Assembly: GCA_005772945.1 (NCBI GenBank)
Contig: SXIE01000180.1
Coordinates: forward strand, 1 to 11,420
DNA length: 11,420 nt
Origin: Pseudomonadota bacterium
Lineage (GTDB): Bacteria > Myxococcota > UBA9042 > PHBI01
Reading direction: 5' to 3'
Notes under the pieces: generated by a model
What the model was told of the DNA's origin: nothing
Database searches by the model: none
What the model saw: the letters and a program-made list of their open reading frames with translations, nothing else
In this document: positions 1-5,800 of the stretch, piece after piece
Layout: each line of letters begins with the position of its first letter
Numbering within the stretch: the first letter of the stretch is position 1
Program-made: the position numbers and the translations under genes

Positions 1-241
1 ACGCCGCACGGATCGCCCGGGCGCGCCCGATGGAGCGGAGCGCGCCGGCCGTCTTCGCCGCGGAGCACGCGGAGGTCCACCCCTCGCCGAAGCGCGCCGC
101 GTAGTCCCGCTCGCGGATGTACGGCGTGGCGTCGAGGCGCACGGCGGCGAGTTCGTCACGGACGATCGCTCGGAGCTCGTCCTCGGTGAGTACCGCGAGC
201 CGGATGGCTTGCCCGCGGTCGGATCTGTGTGCAGAATGCAT
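1..241 (-). CDS. Excisionase-like small DNA-binding protein, 3' end beyond the window
   Basis: The reading frame opens at an ATG whose first base is 241 and stays open to the left edge, giving 80 codons. A strong Shine-Dalgarno (GGAGG, 5-6 nt upstream, complement of about 247-251) fixes the start. The N-terminus holds LTEDELRAIVRDELAAV, a charged helix. It is followed by YIRERDYAARFGEGW and a segment ending SIGRARAIR, which resembles the helix, basic turn and wing of Xis/MerR-like excisionases (…GR..R…). Nearly all third positions are G or C, as in real genes here. It starts 61 nt after the stop of the small regulator at 303-500, the same regulator-then-excisionase order seen at 5758-5024. 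The Xis assignment comes from pattern and context only; another winged-helix regulator is possible. Confidence 0.6.
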   Translation of the reverse strand, partial: MHSAHRSDRGQAIRLAVLTEDELRAIVRDELAAVRLDATPYIRERDYAARFGEGWTSACSAAKTAGALRSIGRARAIRAA

Positions 242-302
242 CTTGTCCTCCGCGACGTCCCGCGCCTCGCCAGCAAGCTCGGCGGGGCGTCGCCTTGTGG
301 GG

Positions 303-500
303 TTACGCCGCGTCGCGCGCTCGCGAGCGGATCAGGGCGATTGAACCGGGACGCGCCGGGATGCCGGCGACGGCGCGGGCCAGCGTCTCCTTGCTCGTTC
401 CGCGGCGCCGAGCGGCTTCGCCGAGCGACGACCGTGCGATCTCGTCGGCGAGGTTTTGGCGCTCGGTTTCGGTCAGGATGGTGTCGGGGCGTTTGAGCAT
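303..500 (-). CDS. Small HTH-like regulator, paralogue of the acidic-tail regulator
   Basis: This 65-aa protein begins at an ATG at 500 with no clear Shine-Dalgarno. Residues 8-59 align without gaps to residues 9-60 of the protein encoded at 5435-5758, with 18 of 52 identities by eye, including a shared C-terminal P-G-x-x-A-L-I-R. The segment GEAARRRGTSKETLARAVAG has the helix-turn-helix look of XRE/Cro-type regulators. The residues between the putative recognition helix and PGSIALIR also resemble that class. Unlike its paralogue it ends right after the shared domain and has no acidic tail. Upstream, repeated CCGAT half-sites at 554-590 look like its operator. I infer a repressor or copy-control role for the left-hand element. 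Confidence 0.6.
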   Translation of the reverse strand: MLKRPDTILTETERQNLADEIARSSLGEAARRRGTSKETLARAVAGIPARPGSIALIRSRARDAA

Positions 501-553
501 GAGAAGCGTTGTGCGGCTTCTCGTCGGCTCCGCAATCGGTGGCGCAACGCTTT

Positions 554-590
554 CCGATTTCGAAGAATCGGGTTTCCCCGATCCCCGATT
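554..590. promoter_or_regulatory. Cluster of CCGAT half-sites, candidate operator
   Basis: An AT-richer stretch holds CCGATT (554-559) facing AATCGG (566-571) around a TTCGAA core, then two adjacent direct copies of CCCCGAT (576-582 and 583-589). Copy 566-572 is also the inverted partner of 584-590. It lies in the gap between the genes ending at 600 and starting at 500, just upstream of the small regulator. An autoregulatory operator is the simplest reading; a weak terminator for the upstream gene is the alternative. No promoter hexamers are convincing. Confidence 0.4.
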
Positions 591-599
591 GTTAGTTAG

Positions 600-1339
600 T
601 TAGGCGGCCTTCATTTGGTCCGCCGTCGTCTTCCGACCGCTCACGCGCTCGTACAACTCCGCGAGCACGGCCCACTTGCTGCGATACCCCTTCCGGCCAC
701 GCCCCGCCTTGGTTCGCGTTCGCGCGTCCATGTACTCCGTCAAGAGCGCCTGGCACTTGGACTCCGCGAGACGTTGAGCAGAGTCCATGTTCATGAAGGT
801 GGCCAGGACGGTCACCGCGTACGCCTCATGTATCGGATCGCTGACGAGCCGTTTGAAAGCTCTCCGCTCGAGCGTGGCGACGTCGGCCCCGGCGTACCAC
901 TTCACGAATCCTCGCAAGATCGGTGTAACCGTCTCGCGCCCTCGTCGGAACAGCGGTTCGTCATCGGCGCTGATGCTCTGCGCGTGGCGGTCGAGCGCGT
1001 CCGCAAGGTCGAACGCCTCGCCGAGAGCGCGGTACGCTCGCCGCGCTTGCGCAAGCCACATGGGGTCGGCCACGCGTGGCGTCTCGCGGGCCCGCTGTTG
1101 CTCCCGCGAGCGCGATCCAAGCCCCACTGGGCCTCACGCTCTTCTTCGGGGACCGCCACGCCAGCGGCGCCGTACATGACGCGCGCGAGGCTCGCGAGTG
1201 GTTGGCGCGGCGGTCCCCCAAGGCCGGTCCACTCCCCGTCATTGATGCCTGGGTCGAGGCTCGCCAGCGTGATCGATGGCGGCGACGTCCTCTCGCACTC
1301 GCGGTCCCGCGACCGTGCGCTACGCTTCTTCGTGGCCAT
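600..1339 (-). pseudogene. Unknown helical protein, split by a frameshift near 1124
   Basis: I do not recognise this protein. The 5' part starts at an ATG at 1339 (MATKKRSARS) with a good ribosome site (GAGGTGA just upstream) and has strong G/C third positions to about 1126, where residue 72 is W. From there the coding-like frame is the next one over, giving 174 residues to the TAA at 600. This second part is helical and ends in a basic tail (residues near GRGRKGYRSKW). The second frame has an in-frame TGA about 11 nt before its first GTG (1127), so it cannot be extended upstream. The break coincides with a GGGG run; one extra G would restore about 246 residues. It could be a real mutation, an assembly indel or, less likely, a -1 shift. 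The two halves belonging together is an inference from codon bias and position. Confidence 0.55.
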
Positions 1340-1425
1340 GAGCTTCACCTCGTGGTCTTCGCGGCGCGTCGGCTTCCACCCCGGCGCGCCGCTTCGTTCG
1401 TCAGCCTACCGCGTCGAGGCGCGCG

Positions 1426-1894
1426 CTACGAGGGCTCCGCGCCGTGGGCGGCGAGCACGAACCGCGCGAGGGCGATCGACGTCTCGGGGTCTGCGGGCGT
1501 TGCCTCCACCCTCGTGCCCGCGGAGGGCGCCACGCGGTCGCGCCGGCCCCACGCCTTCGGGTTGCGGCGCTCGAGGAGCCACGCGGCCGCCGTCCAGTGT
1601 CGCGGCTCGCTCGCCGCGCGTCGGATCTCCCCCACGAGCGCGGCCTCGCCTTCGGCGAGCGCTTTTTTTGTAGCGGACAAGAAGGACACGAAGGGAGCCT
1701 CACCGGCGCGCCCGCGAGCGAGCCACCTGCGAAGGGTCCGCGGGTCGACGCCCCCGAGGGCGCGCAGCGGTCGCGTACGTGTTCCCCGCTCGGACCGCGG
1801 CGACGATCCGCCGCTGGACGTCCGCGGTCAGCTTGCCGTCACGCCGTCGATCGTCGGGCATGTCCCAAGGTAGCGCCCGCTCGCGTTCCCGCAC
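1426..1894 (-). pseudogene. HTH protein like phage terminase small subunits, frameshifted
   Basis: The 5' frame starts at a GTG at 1894 (GGAGG about 10 nt upstream, within the end of the preceding gene) and reads KLTADVQRRIVAAVRAGNTYATAAR, the first helices of a helix-turn-helix. At 1758-1760 a CCC run has one base too many. Dropping it continues the protein as LGGVDPRTLRRWLARGR, the recognition helix, then SFLSATKKALAEGEAALVGE and the segment TAAAWLLERRNPKAWGRRDR. That last block is characteristic of a family of small HTH proteins found in phages and mobile elements and often labelled small terminase subunit. As written, the first frame stops at 1700. The gene follows the NPRA-type gene directly and precedes the other broken gene by 86 nt, suggesting one decaying operon. 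Confidence 0.7.
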
Positions 1895-1896
1895 GC

Positions 1897-2115
1897 CTAC
1901 TTCCCTCCACGATCGCGCTCACGCCGCGCGTCCCCAAGATCCACGACGTCCGCCCGCTCCTCGCCCCCGGGCGCGTCCACGAGTCGGTGGAGGGCCTCCA
2001 CGACGACGTTCAGCGCCCCCACGTCCCCCGCGAGCGCCAGCGCCTCCACCTGGCGTGCGAGCTCCGCGATCAGCTTCGCGCGCGGGTTGTTGCGGTCTGC
2101 ACGTTCCTGGTCCAA
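1897..2115 (-). CDS. NPRA-type small protein beside the left attachment repeat
   Basis: The frame encodes NNPRAKLIAELARQVEALAL followed by AGD, a helix, and a DVVDL motif near the C-terminus, ending at a TAG at 1897. It aligns with the protein at 10985-11182 over about 57 residues with roughly 22 identities by eye (NPRA, L..LA..V, AGD, RL, VVDL). The only in-frame start near the conserved part is a TTG at 2115 with no ribosome site. Upstream, the best codon bias (2116-2240) is in a different frame that starts inside the attachment repeat and reads DIADLRRPLDQLVDQLW. A lost base in the TTT at about 2114-2116 would join the two. It is either a short gene with a poor start or the tail of a longer broken one. 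Function unknown. Confidence 0.5.
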   Translation of the reverse strand: MDQERADRNNPRAKLIAELARQVEALALAGDVGALNVVVEALHRLVDAPGGEERADVVDLGDARRERDRGGK

Positions 2116-3547
2116 AGCTGGTCCACAAGCTGGTCCAACGGCCTCCGCAAGTCCGCGATGTCTCGTCGCGTCTCGAGGGTCGCCGTCCTTGCGACGATCG
2201 AGAATCCCCGAGAAGACAGGGAGATCCGTGCGCGCCGCGCTTCTTCGATTCCCGGCGCCTCCACCATTGACCCTTGTTTTCAAGGGGTTTTGTGACGGGG
2301 TTTCGTCCGGGTGACGAAACCCGTGACGAAACTCCTGCGTCCTCCGGGGTGGCATCCTGCGTGCCCGCGGGACGCAGGATGCAGGCGGGCAGCGCGGGGA
2401 AGGGCTCGCCGAAGTTCGCCGCGGCGAGGTTCTCGGCCTCGCGGATGTAGCCCTCGGTCGTGCTGAACGACGCATGGCCGGCCCGCTGCTTGATCTTAAG
2501 GGCCTCGACGCCCGCGACGGCACACCAGGTGATCCCGGTCGCGCGGAGGTCGTGGAACGTCATCGGCTTGCGGCTCGCGTCGCTCGCGAAGAGGTCGGCG
2601 CGCGTGATGCCGGCGACGCGGAGGCAGCGTTGCAGCTGGCGGGACAGCTTCTTGTCCGTCGCGGAGATCGGTGAGACGCGCCCGAGCCCTTCGGCCTCCG
2701 CGTGCATCGCGCGGAGCAAGGGGAGGAGGGGCGCCACGATCGGCACGCGCCGGCTCGTCCCGGTCTTCGTGGTCTTCGCCTCCCCCGTGCGGCGGTTCAC
2801 CGAGCCGTGGATGTGGGCGATCTCGCGCTCCAGGTCCACGTCGTCCCAGGTGAGTGCGTTCACCTCGCCCGCCCGCGCAAAGAGGTACGTGGTGATCGCG
2901 AACATCCGGCGCCACGCGACGGGGACGGCGTCGCACGCGAGGAGTGCGGCAAGCTCGGTCGGGTAGAGGTACACCTTCGCCTTGCTCACGCCGCGGTCGG
3001 GGGGATGCACCCCGCGCGCGGGATCGTCCTCGCGCACGCGGAGAGCGCGCCGCTTCGCGCCGGCCGCGTCGGCGAACATGAGGCGGACGAGGCTCCAGGC
3101 GTGCGTCGCGGTCTTCCACCCAAGCTCGCCAGCACGGACGCGGCGATCGAGCGCGTCCACGAGGGCCTCGAGGTCGTCGCGGGTGATGCTCCGCACGTCG
3201 CGCGCTCCGAGCGTCGGTAGCACGTGGGTGTCGAGCCGGCCGCGATCGTCGTCGACGCTCGCGAGGCCGCGCTCCAAGCGCCACGCGAGCCAGCGTTGCA
3301 CCCACTCGCGGACGGTCTCCCGAGTCTTCGAGGACACGACGCCGGTCTCGCGCGCGAGGTCCGTCACCTGCGTCGCGCACGCGCGCGCGCCGTCGCGGTC
3401 CGCGTGTGGGATCGCGGGGTCGAGCTCCACCGCGGGGCGCGATCCATCGGGCAGCGTGATCCGCGCCCACCACCGCGAGCCGCGCCAGAAGATCGAACCC
3501 GACGCCGGCCTTCCGCCTCGCTTCGCCCGTGTTACCTTCTCCGCCAT
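1919..3547 (-). CDS. int: Tyrosine recombinase (integrase) with the attachment core inside its gene
   Basis: Site-specific recombinase that would integrate and excise the element. I choose the ATG at 3547, with AAGGGTG about 8 nt upstream, over the GTG at 3556; residue numbers here count from the GTG. Residues 19-45 (SGSIFWRGSRWWARI…) form an arm-binding N-terminal domain, about 75-165 the SAM-like core-binding domain, and about 195-385 the catalytic domain. All catalytic residues are visible: R228 (FARAGEV), K264, H335 and R338 (FHDLRATG), H361 (AGH) and nucleophile Y370 (TTEGYI). Residues 431-438 (WWRRRESK) are exactly the 24-bp attachment core. The following 107 residues are low-complexity, use a non-preferred frame and come from the neighbouring element, so this tail is probably an accident of integration. 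In the circular form the tail would be different. Confidence 0.93.
   Translation of the reverse strand: MAEKVTRAKRGGRPASGSIFWRGSRWWARITLPDGSRPAVELDPAIPHADRDGARACATQVTDLARETGVVSSKTRETVREWVQRWLAWRLERGLASVDDDRGRLDTHVLPTLGARDVRSITRDDLEALVDALDRRVRAGELGWKTATHAWSLVRLMFADAAGAKRRALRVREDDPARGVHPPDRGVSKAKVYLYPTELAALLACDAVPVAWRRMFAITTYLFARAGEVNALTWDDVDLEREIAHIHGSVNRRTGEAKTTKTGTSRRVPIVAPLLPLLRAMHAEAEGLGRVSPISATDKKLSRQLQRCLRVAGITRADLFASDASRKPMTFHDLRATGITWCAVAGVEALKIKQRAGHASFSTTEGYIREAENLAAANFGEPFPALPACILRPAGTQDATPEDAGVSSRVSSPGRNPVTKPLENKGQWWRRRESKKRGAHGSPCLLGDSRSSQGRRPSRRDETSRTCGGRWTSLWTSFGPGTCRPQQPAREADRGARTPGGGAGARGGRGGAERRRGGPPPTRGRARGRGAGGRRGSWGRAA
2243..2266 (+). other. Attachment core, left copy (att site, tRNA/tmRNA 3' end)
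   Basis: The 24 bp include TTCGATTCCCGGCGCCTCCA followed by CCA and are identical to 11279-11302. Read as RNA they give a T-loop (TTCGATT), the 3' T-stem strand (CCCGG), the acceptor strand (CGCCTCC), discriminator A and CCA. No tRNA 5' half lies upstream, so this is an element end rather than the intact gene. It lies in the 3' part of the integrase gene, 104 nt downstream of the codon for the catalytic tyrosine. Confidence 0.85.
2271..2332. promoter_or_regulatory. Candidate attP arm: hairpin plus repeated GTGACGAAAC sites
   Basis: Immediately beside the core there is a perfect 6-bp hairpin with a TTTT loop (CCCTTG 2271-2276, CAAGGG 2281-2286). Then come GGGTTTCGTC (2298-2307) facing GACGAAACCC (2313-2322), and GTGACGAAAC repeated directly at 2311-2320 and 2323-2332. 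A looser GTGACGGGG sits at 2292-2300. Repeated short sites flanking a core are typical arm-type sites for tyrosine recombinases or Xis. All of this is inside the integrase coding frame. Confidence 0.55.
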
Positions 3548-3602
3548 CGGAATCACCCTTCCGGTCGCGCCCTCGGCCGTCGCAAGCGGCGCGGGGGCGT
3601 CT

Positions 3603-5027
3603 TCATTCTACGCTGAAGAGGCCCTCAAAAGTCCCGGAACCCTCGAACGTGTCCCCCAACCCGGGATCCGTCGGTGGAAGCTCCGTCCACGCCTTCGCCC
3701 GGATGGCGCGAAGCCACTCGATGAAGCGTTGCAGCGCCGCCTGTGGCCCTCCGGCGAGGGCCACCATGTCGGCCGTCATGCCTCGCGCGACGTCGCCGAG
3801 GATGCGTTCGGCCATGCCGTCGAGCTTGTCCCGCGCGCGCTCGGACGACCACGACAGCACCTCGCGCGCGTCGAGCGGCACGGGCCCGAGATCGAGGGTG
3901 CGGGTCTTCGCGCCATACGCGAGCACGATCGCCGCGACGTACTTGGGCGATGGCACCCCACGACGACGGGACCGCGGGGCGATCTCGCCCGTCGGCGCGC
4001 CGAAGGATGCAGACTGCACGCCCCCCCAGCGCGGGTCCGTCGTCCACCGCGTCCGCCGCGTCGCTGAGTCGGGCACGCAGAGCCGGACCCACTCGTTTGT
4101 CAGGAACGCCCACACCGGATCGAGCCGGTCGGCAAGCCGGGCAGGATCGCGGAGGCGACCGTCGTCGATCTCGTCGAGCGTCTTCCCCTGGATCTGAAAC
4201 TCGACGCGGGTCACGTCGTCGAGACCGTTCCAGCCGGCCGCACGCCAGCGTGCGTGCTCGCTCGCCCTCTTCTCTCCGCCGAGATCGTTCTTCAGCTCCA
4301 GGGTCTTGTCGTAGACGCGGAGCATGAGGGCGTTCTTGCCGACGTAGAACGCGGTGCGTTCACCCCCGACGAAGAACTGCTGTCCGTCGACCTCCGGGGT
4401 CAGCTTCCGGGTCTTTGCGCGCCCGCGGCCCACCCACGAGGTCGGCTCGACGCTCCTGAGATCGAGCCCCACGAGGTCCGCGCAGAGGTCGACGCGCATG
4501 ACGCGCGCGCAGCGGTAAGCCTCGCTGCCCTCCAGGATCGCCGACGCCAGCGCGTCCGCGCGTGCCGCGGCTTCCAGTGGACCGATCGCGGCCAACATCA
4601 TGGCGCGCACGGCGACCTCCAGGATCCATCCGCGGCGGCACGCCTGCTCCGCGATCTTCACGGCCGCTTCCGCGTTCTGCATCTGCCACCACCCGGCGCG
4701 GGACCTCGCATCCAGAGCCATCTTGAACGCGCCCACGTCGATCTCGACCTTGGGCACCCCGGCGTCGTGTGCTCGATCGAGCGCCGCGGCGAGATCGGAC
4801 CGGAAGGCTTCGCTGAGGCGCCCGTTGAAGCCGATCGTGAGAGCGTCGACGCGAGCCTGCAAAATTTGTGCGGGCGGCGCCGCCGGCGCCGGTGGTCGCG
4901 CGGCGTTGCGCTCCGCATCGGGGCAGTCCGCATCGGGTGGCTTTCTGCGCCGGGTGATACTCCCACCCGGCGCACGCTGTACCACCTTCGATCGCGGCGC
5001 GGCCCCGTCGCGGGCGTGCCCAGTCAC
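3603..5027 (-). CDS. Replication initiation/relaxase protein, Rep_trans family
   Basis: A 474-aa protein matching the Rep_trans (rolling-circle initiator, NicK/MobT-like) pattern. It has a Pro/basic leader (1-55), then the strand VDALTIGFNGRL (60-71), MRVDLCADL (177-185, the R-x-D..xD block), FYVGKNALMLRVYDK (227-241, matching the family's G-K..R.YDK block) and TRVEFQIQG (273-281). Family members nick one strand at an origin to start rolling-circle replication or transfer. Its GTG start at 5027 overlaps the TGA of the excisionase-like gene (GTGA), implying translational coupling. The integrase follows 55 nt downstream. No ribosome site precedes the GTG, so the true start could be internal. 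The nucleophilic tyrosine is not assigned. Whether it replicates, mobilises or both cannot be read from sequence. Confidence 0.75.
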   Translation of the reverse strand: MTGHARDGAAPRSKVVQRAPGGSITRRRKPPDADCPDAERNAARPPAPAAPPAQILQARVDALTIGFNGRLSEAFRSDLAAALDRAHDAGVPKVEIDVGAFKMALDARSRAGWWQMQNAEAAVKIAEQACRRGWILEVAVRAMMLAAIGPLEAAARADALASAILEGSEAYRCARVMRVDLCADLVGLDLRSVEPTSWVGRGRAKTRKLTPEVDGQQFFVGGERTAFYVGKNALMLRVYDKTLELKNDLGGEKRASEHARWRAAGWNGLDDVTRVEFQIQGKTLDEIDDGRLRDPARLADRLDPVWAFLTNEWVRLCVPDSATRRTRWTTDPRWGGVQSASFGAPTGEIAPRSRRRGVPSPKYVAAIVLAYGAKTRTLDLGPVPLDAREVLSWSSERARDKLDGMAERILGDVARGMTADMVALAGGPQAALQRFIEWLRAIRAKAWTELPPTDPGLGDTFEGSGTFEGLFSVE

Positions 5028-5386
5028 GAGGCGCCCCGGGGCCGGCGCACGGACGCGGCTTCAAGCGCGGCCTCGGGAGACCAGGGCCCTCGGATCACCT
5101 TCGCCGGTCGGCCGGTCCGGGGCGTTGCGCCCTCGGCCCAGCGCTCGAAGGCGACGACCGCGATGACCCAGTCGCGCCCCTCCTTTCGCGCGCCCGGCAT
5201 CTGCGGGAAGTGGTCGCGACACCAGCGCGCGCCCTTTCCCGGGGGCCGTGGGCCGCTCTTGTTCGACGTGTAGTGCGCCGTCGTGCCGTTCTTGGGATCG
5301 GCCGGCGCGAACAGGTCGCGGAGCGTGACGAGGGCCTCGGCGATAGCCTCGGCCGCACGCGCGACGCGCGGATCTCTTCCGTTCAT
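5024..5386 (-). CDS. Excisionase-like protein
   Basis: A 120-aa protein starting at an ATG at 5386 behind GAAGGGTGA, nearly the same ribosome site as the integrase. The middle reads GARWCRDHFPQMPGARKEGR then DWVIAVVAFERWAEG. This G-A-R-K-x-G-R-D-W-x-I…A-x-E/F-x-W pattern is typical of excisionase or HTH_17-type winged helices in integrative elements. A helical N-terminal region (ARAAEAIAEALVTLRDLF) precedes it and a basic, Pro-rich tail follows. The stop overlaps the Rep start by 4 nt, and the integrase lies two genes downstream, so it is co-transcribed with both. The likely role is to direct recombination toward excision and perhaps to regulate the operon. Confidence 0.7.
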   Translation of the reverse strand: MNGRDPRVARAAEAIAEALVTLRDLFAPADPKNGTTAHYTSNKSGPRPPGKGARWCRDHFPQMPGARKEGRDWVIAVVAFERWAEGATPRTGRPAKVIRGPWSPEAALEAASVRRPRGAS

Positions 5387-5434
5387 GGGTCACCCTTCGG
5401 TCAGGTCGCCGCCGAGACCGACGGCGACGTTTCG

Positions 5435-5758
5435 TCACTCGTCCTCGCTCTCGTCGTCCTCGTCGTCTTCGGACTCGCCCTCGTCGTCGTCGTCGTGGGC
5501 GTCCTCCTCGTCTTCGTCGGCGTCGCCGTCCTCGAGCTCCGTGTCCGCGGCGTCCTCCTCTTCGTCCTCGTCCAGCAGCGGACGGATGAGCGCACGTGTC
5601 CCTGGGAGCACGGGGAGCCCGATCGCGGCGTTGAGCAGGGCCGTTCGGCTGAGGCCGCTCGCCTCCCGCAGCGCCGGGAGCCCGTCGGCGTCGATCAGGC
5701 GGACCAGCCCGTTTCGTTCTTCGGTGCTCAGCGGCGAACCGCGTCGAGTCGCTTTCAT
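5435..5758 (-). CDS. HTH-like regulator with extreme acidic C-terminal tail
   Basis: I prefer the ATG at 5758 (GAGG 6 nt upstream) to the GTG at 5782, giving 107 aa. Residues 9-60 form the domain shared without gaps with the 65-aa protein at 303-500 (18/52 identities), including the helical segment PALREASGLSRTALLNAAIG and PGTRALIR. From residue 62 on, almost every residue is D or E, with scattered A, S, G and T. This tail is encoded by GAC/GAG-type triplets, giving a CTC/GTC tract at about 5437-5575. It is probably the element's repressor or switch. Acidic tails in other proteins mimic DNA, bind basic proteins or modulate DNA affinity; which applies here is unknown. Two overlapping palindromes lie directly upstream. 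Confidence 0.65.
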   Translation of the reverse strand: MKATRRGSPLSTEERNGLVRLIDADGLPALREASGLSRTALLNAAIGLPVLPGTRALIRPLLDEDEEEDAADTELEDGDADEDEEDAHDDDDEGESEDDEDDESEDE

Positions 5759-5763
5759 GTGAC

Positions 5764-5780
5764 CTCGGATCTCCGAGATC
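5764..5780. promoter_or_regulatory. Overlapping palindromes upstream of the acidic-tail regulator
   Basis: CTCGGA (5764-5769) faces TCCGAG (5772-5777) with a 2-nt centre. Overlapping it, GATCTC (5768-5773) faces GAGATC (5775-5780) with a 1-nt centre. The pair sits in the short gap between the 333-aa gene (stop at 5801) and the ATG at 5758, overlapping the ribosome-site region. It is a good candidate operator for autoregulation of the regulator-xis-rep-int operon. Confidence 0.5.
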
Positions 5781-5800
5781 ACGTTTTGAGGGAAGAACTC

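Noticed and set aside
902..1348. A 148-aa minus-strand gene in its own right
   Set aside because: Only its first 72 codons (from 1339) look coding; after about 1126 the coding signal moves to the frame ending at 600, so I treat both as one broken gene.
1663..1669. A T7 run (A7 in the coding strand) as a slippage site rescuing the frameshifted HTH gene
   Set aside because: The first frame already stops at 1700, before the ribosome would reach the run, so slippage there cannot restore the protein.
615..1673. A plus-strand open frame of 352 codons, and similar ones at 1444-2295 and 2982-4067
   Set aside because: They are antisense shadows rich in Arg, Ala and Pro with no domain, and they lack ribosome sites.
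5437..5575. CTC/GTC triplet tract as a CRISPR or satellite array
   Set aside because: There are no spacers or unit structure; it is explained by the GAC/GAG codons of the acidic protein tail.
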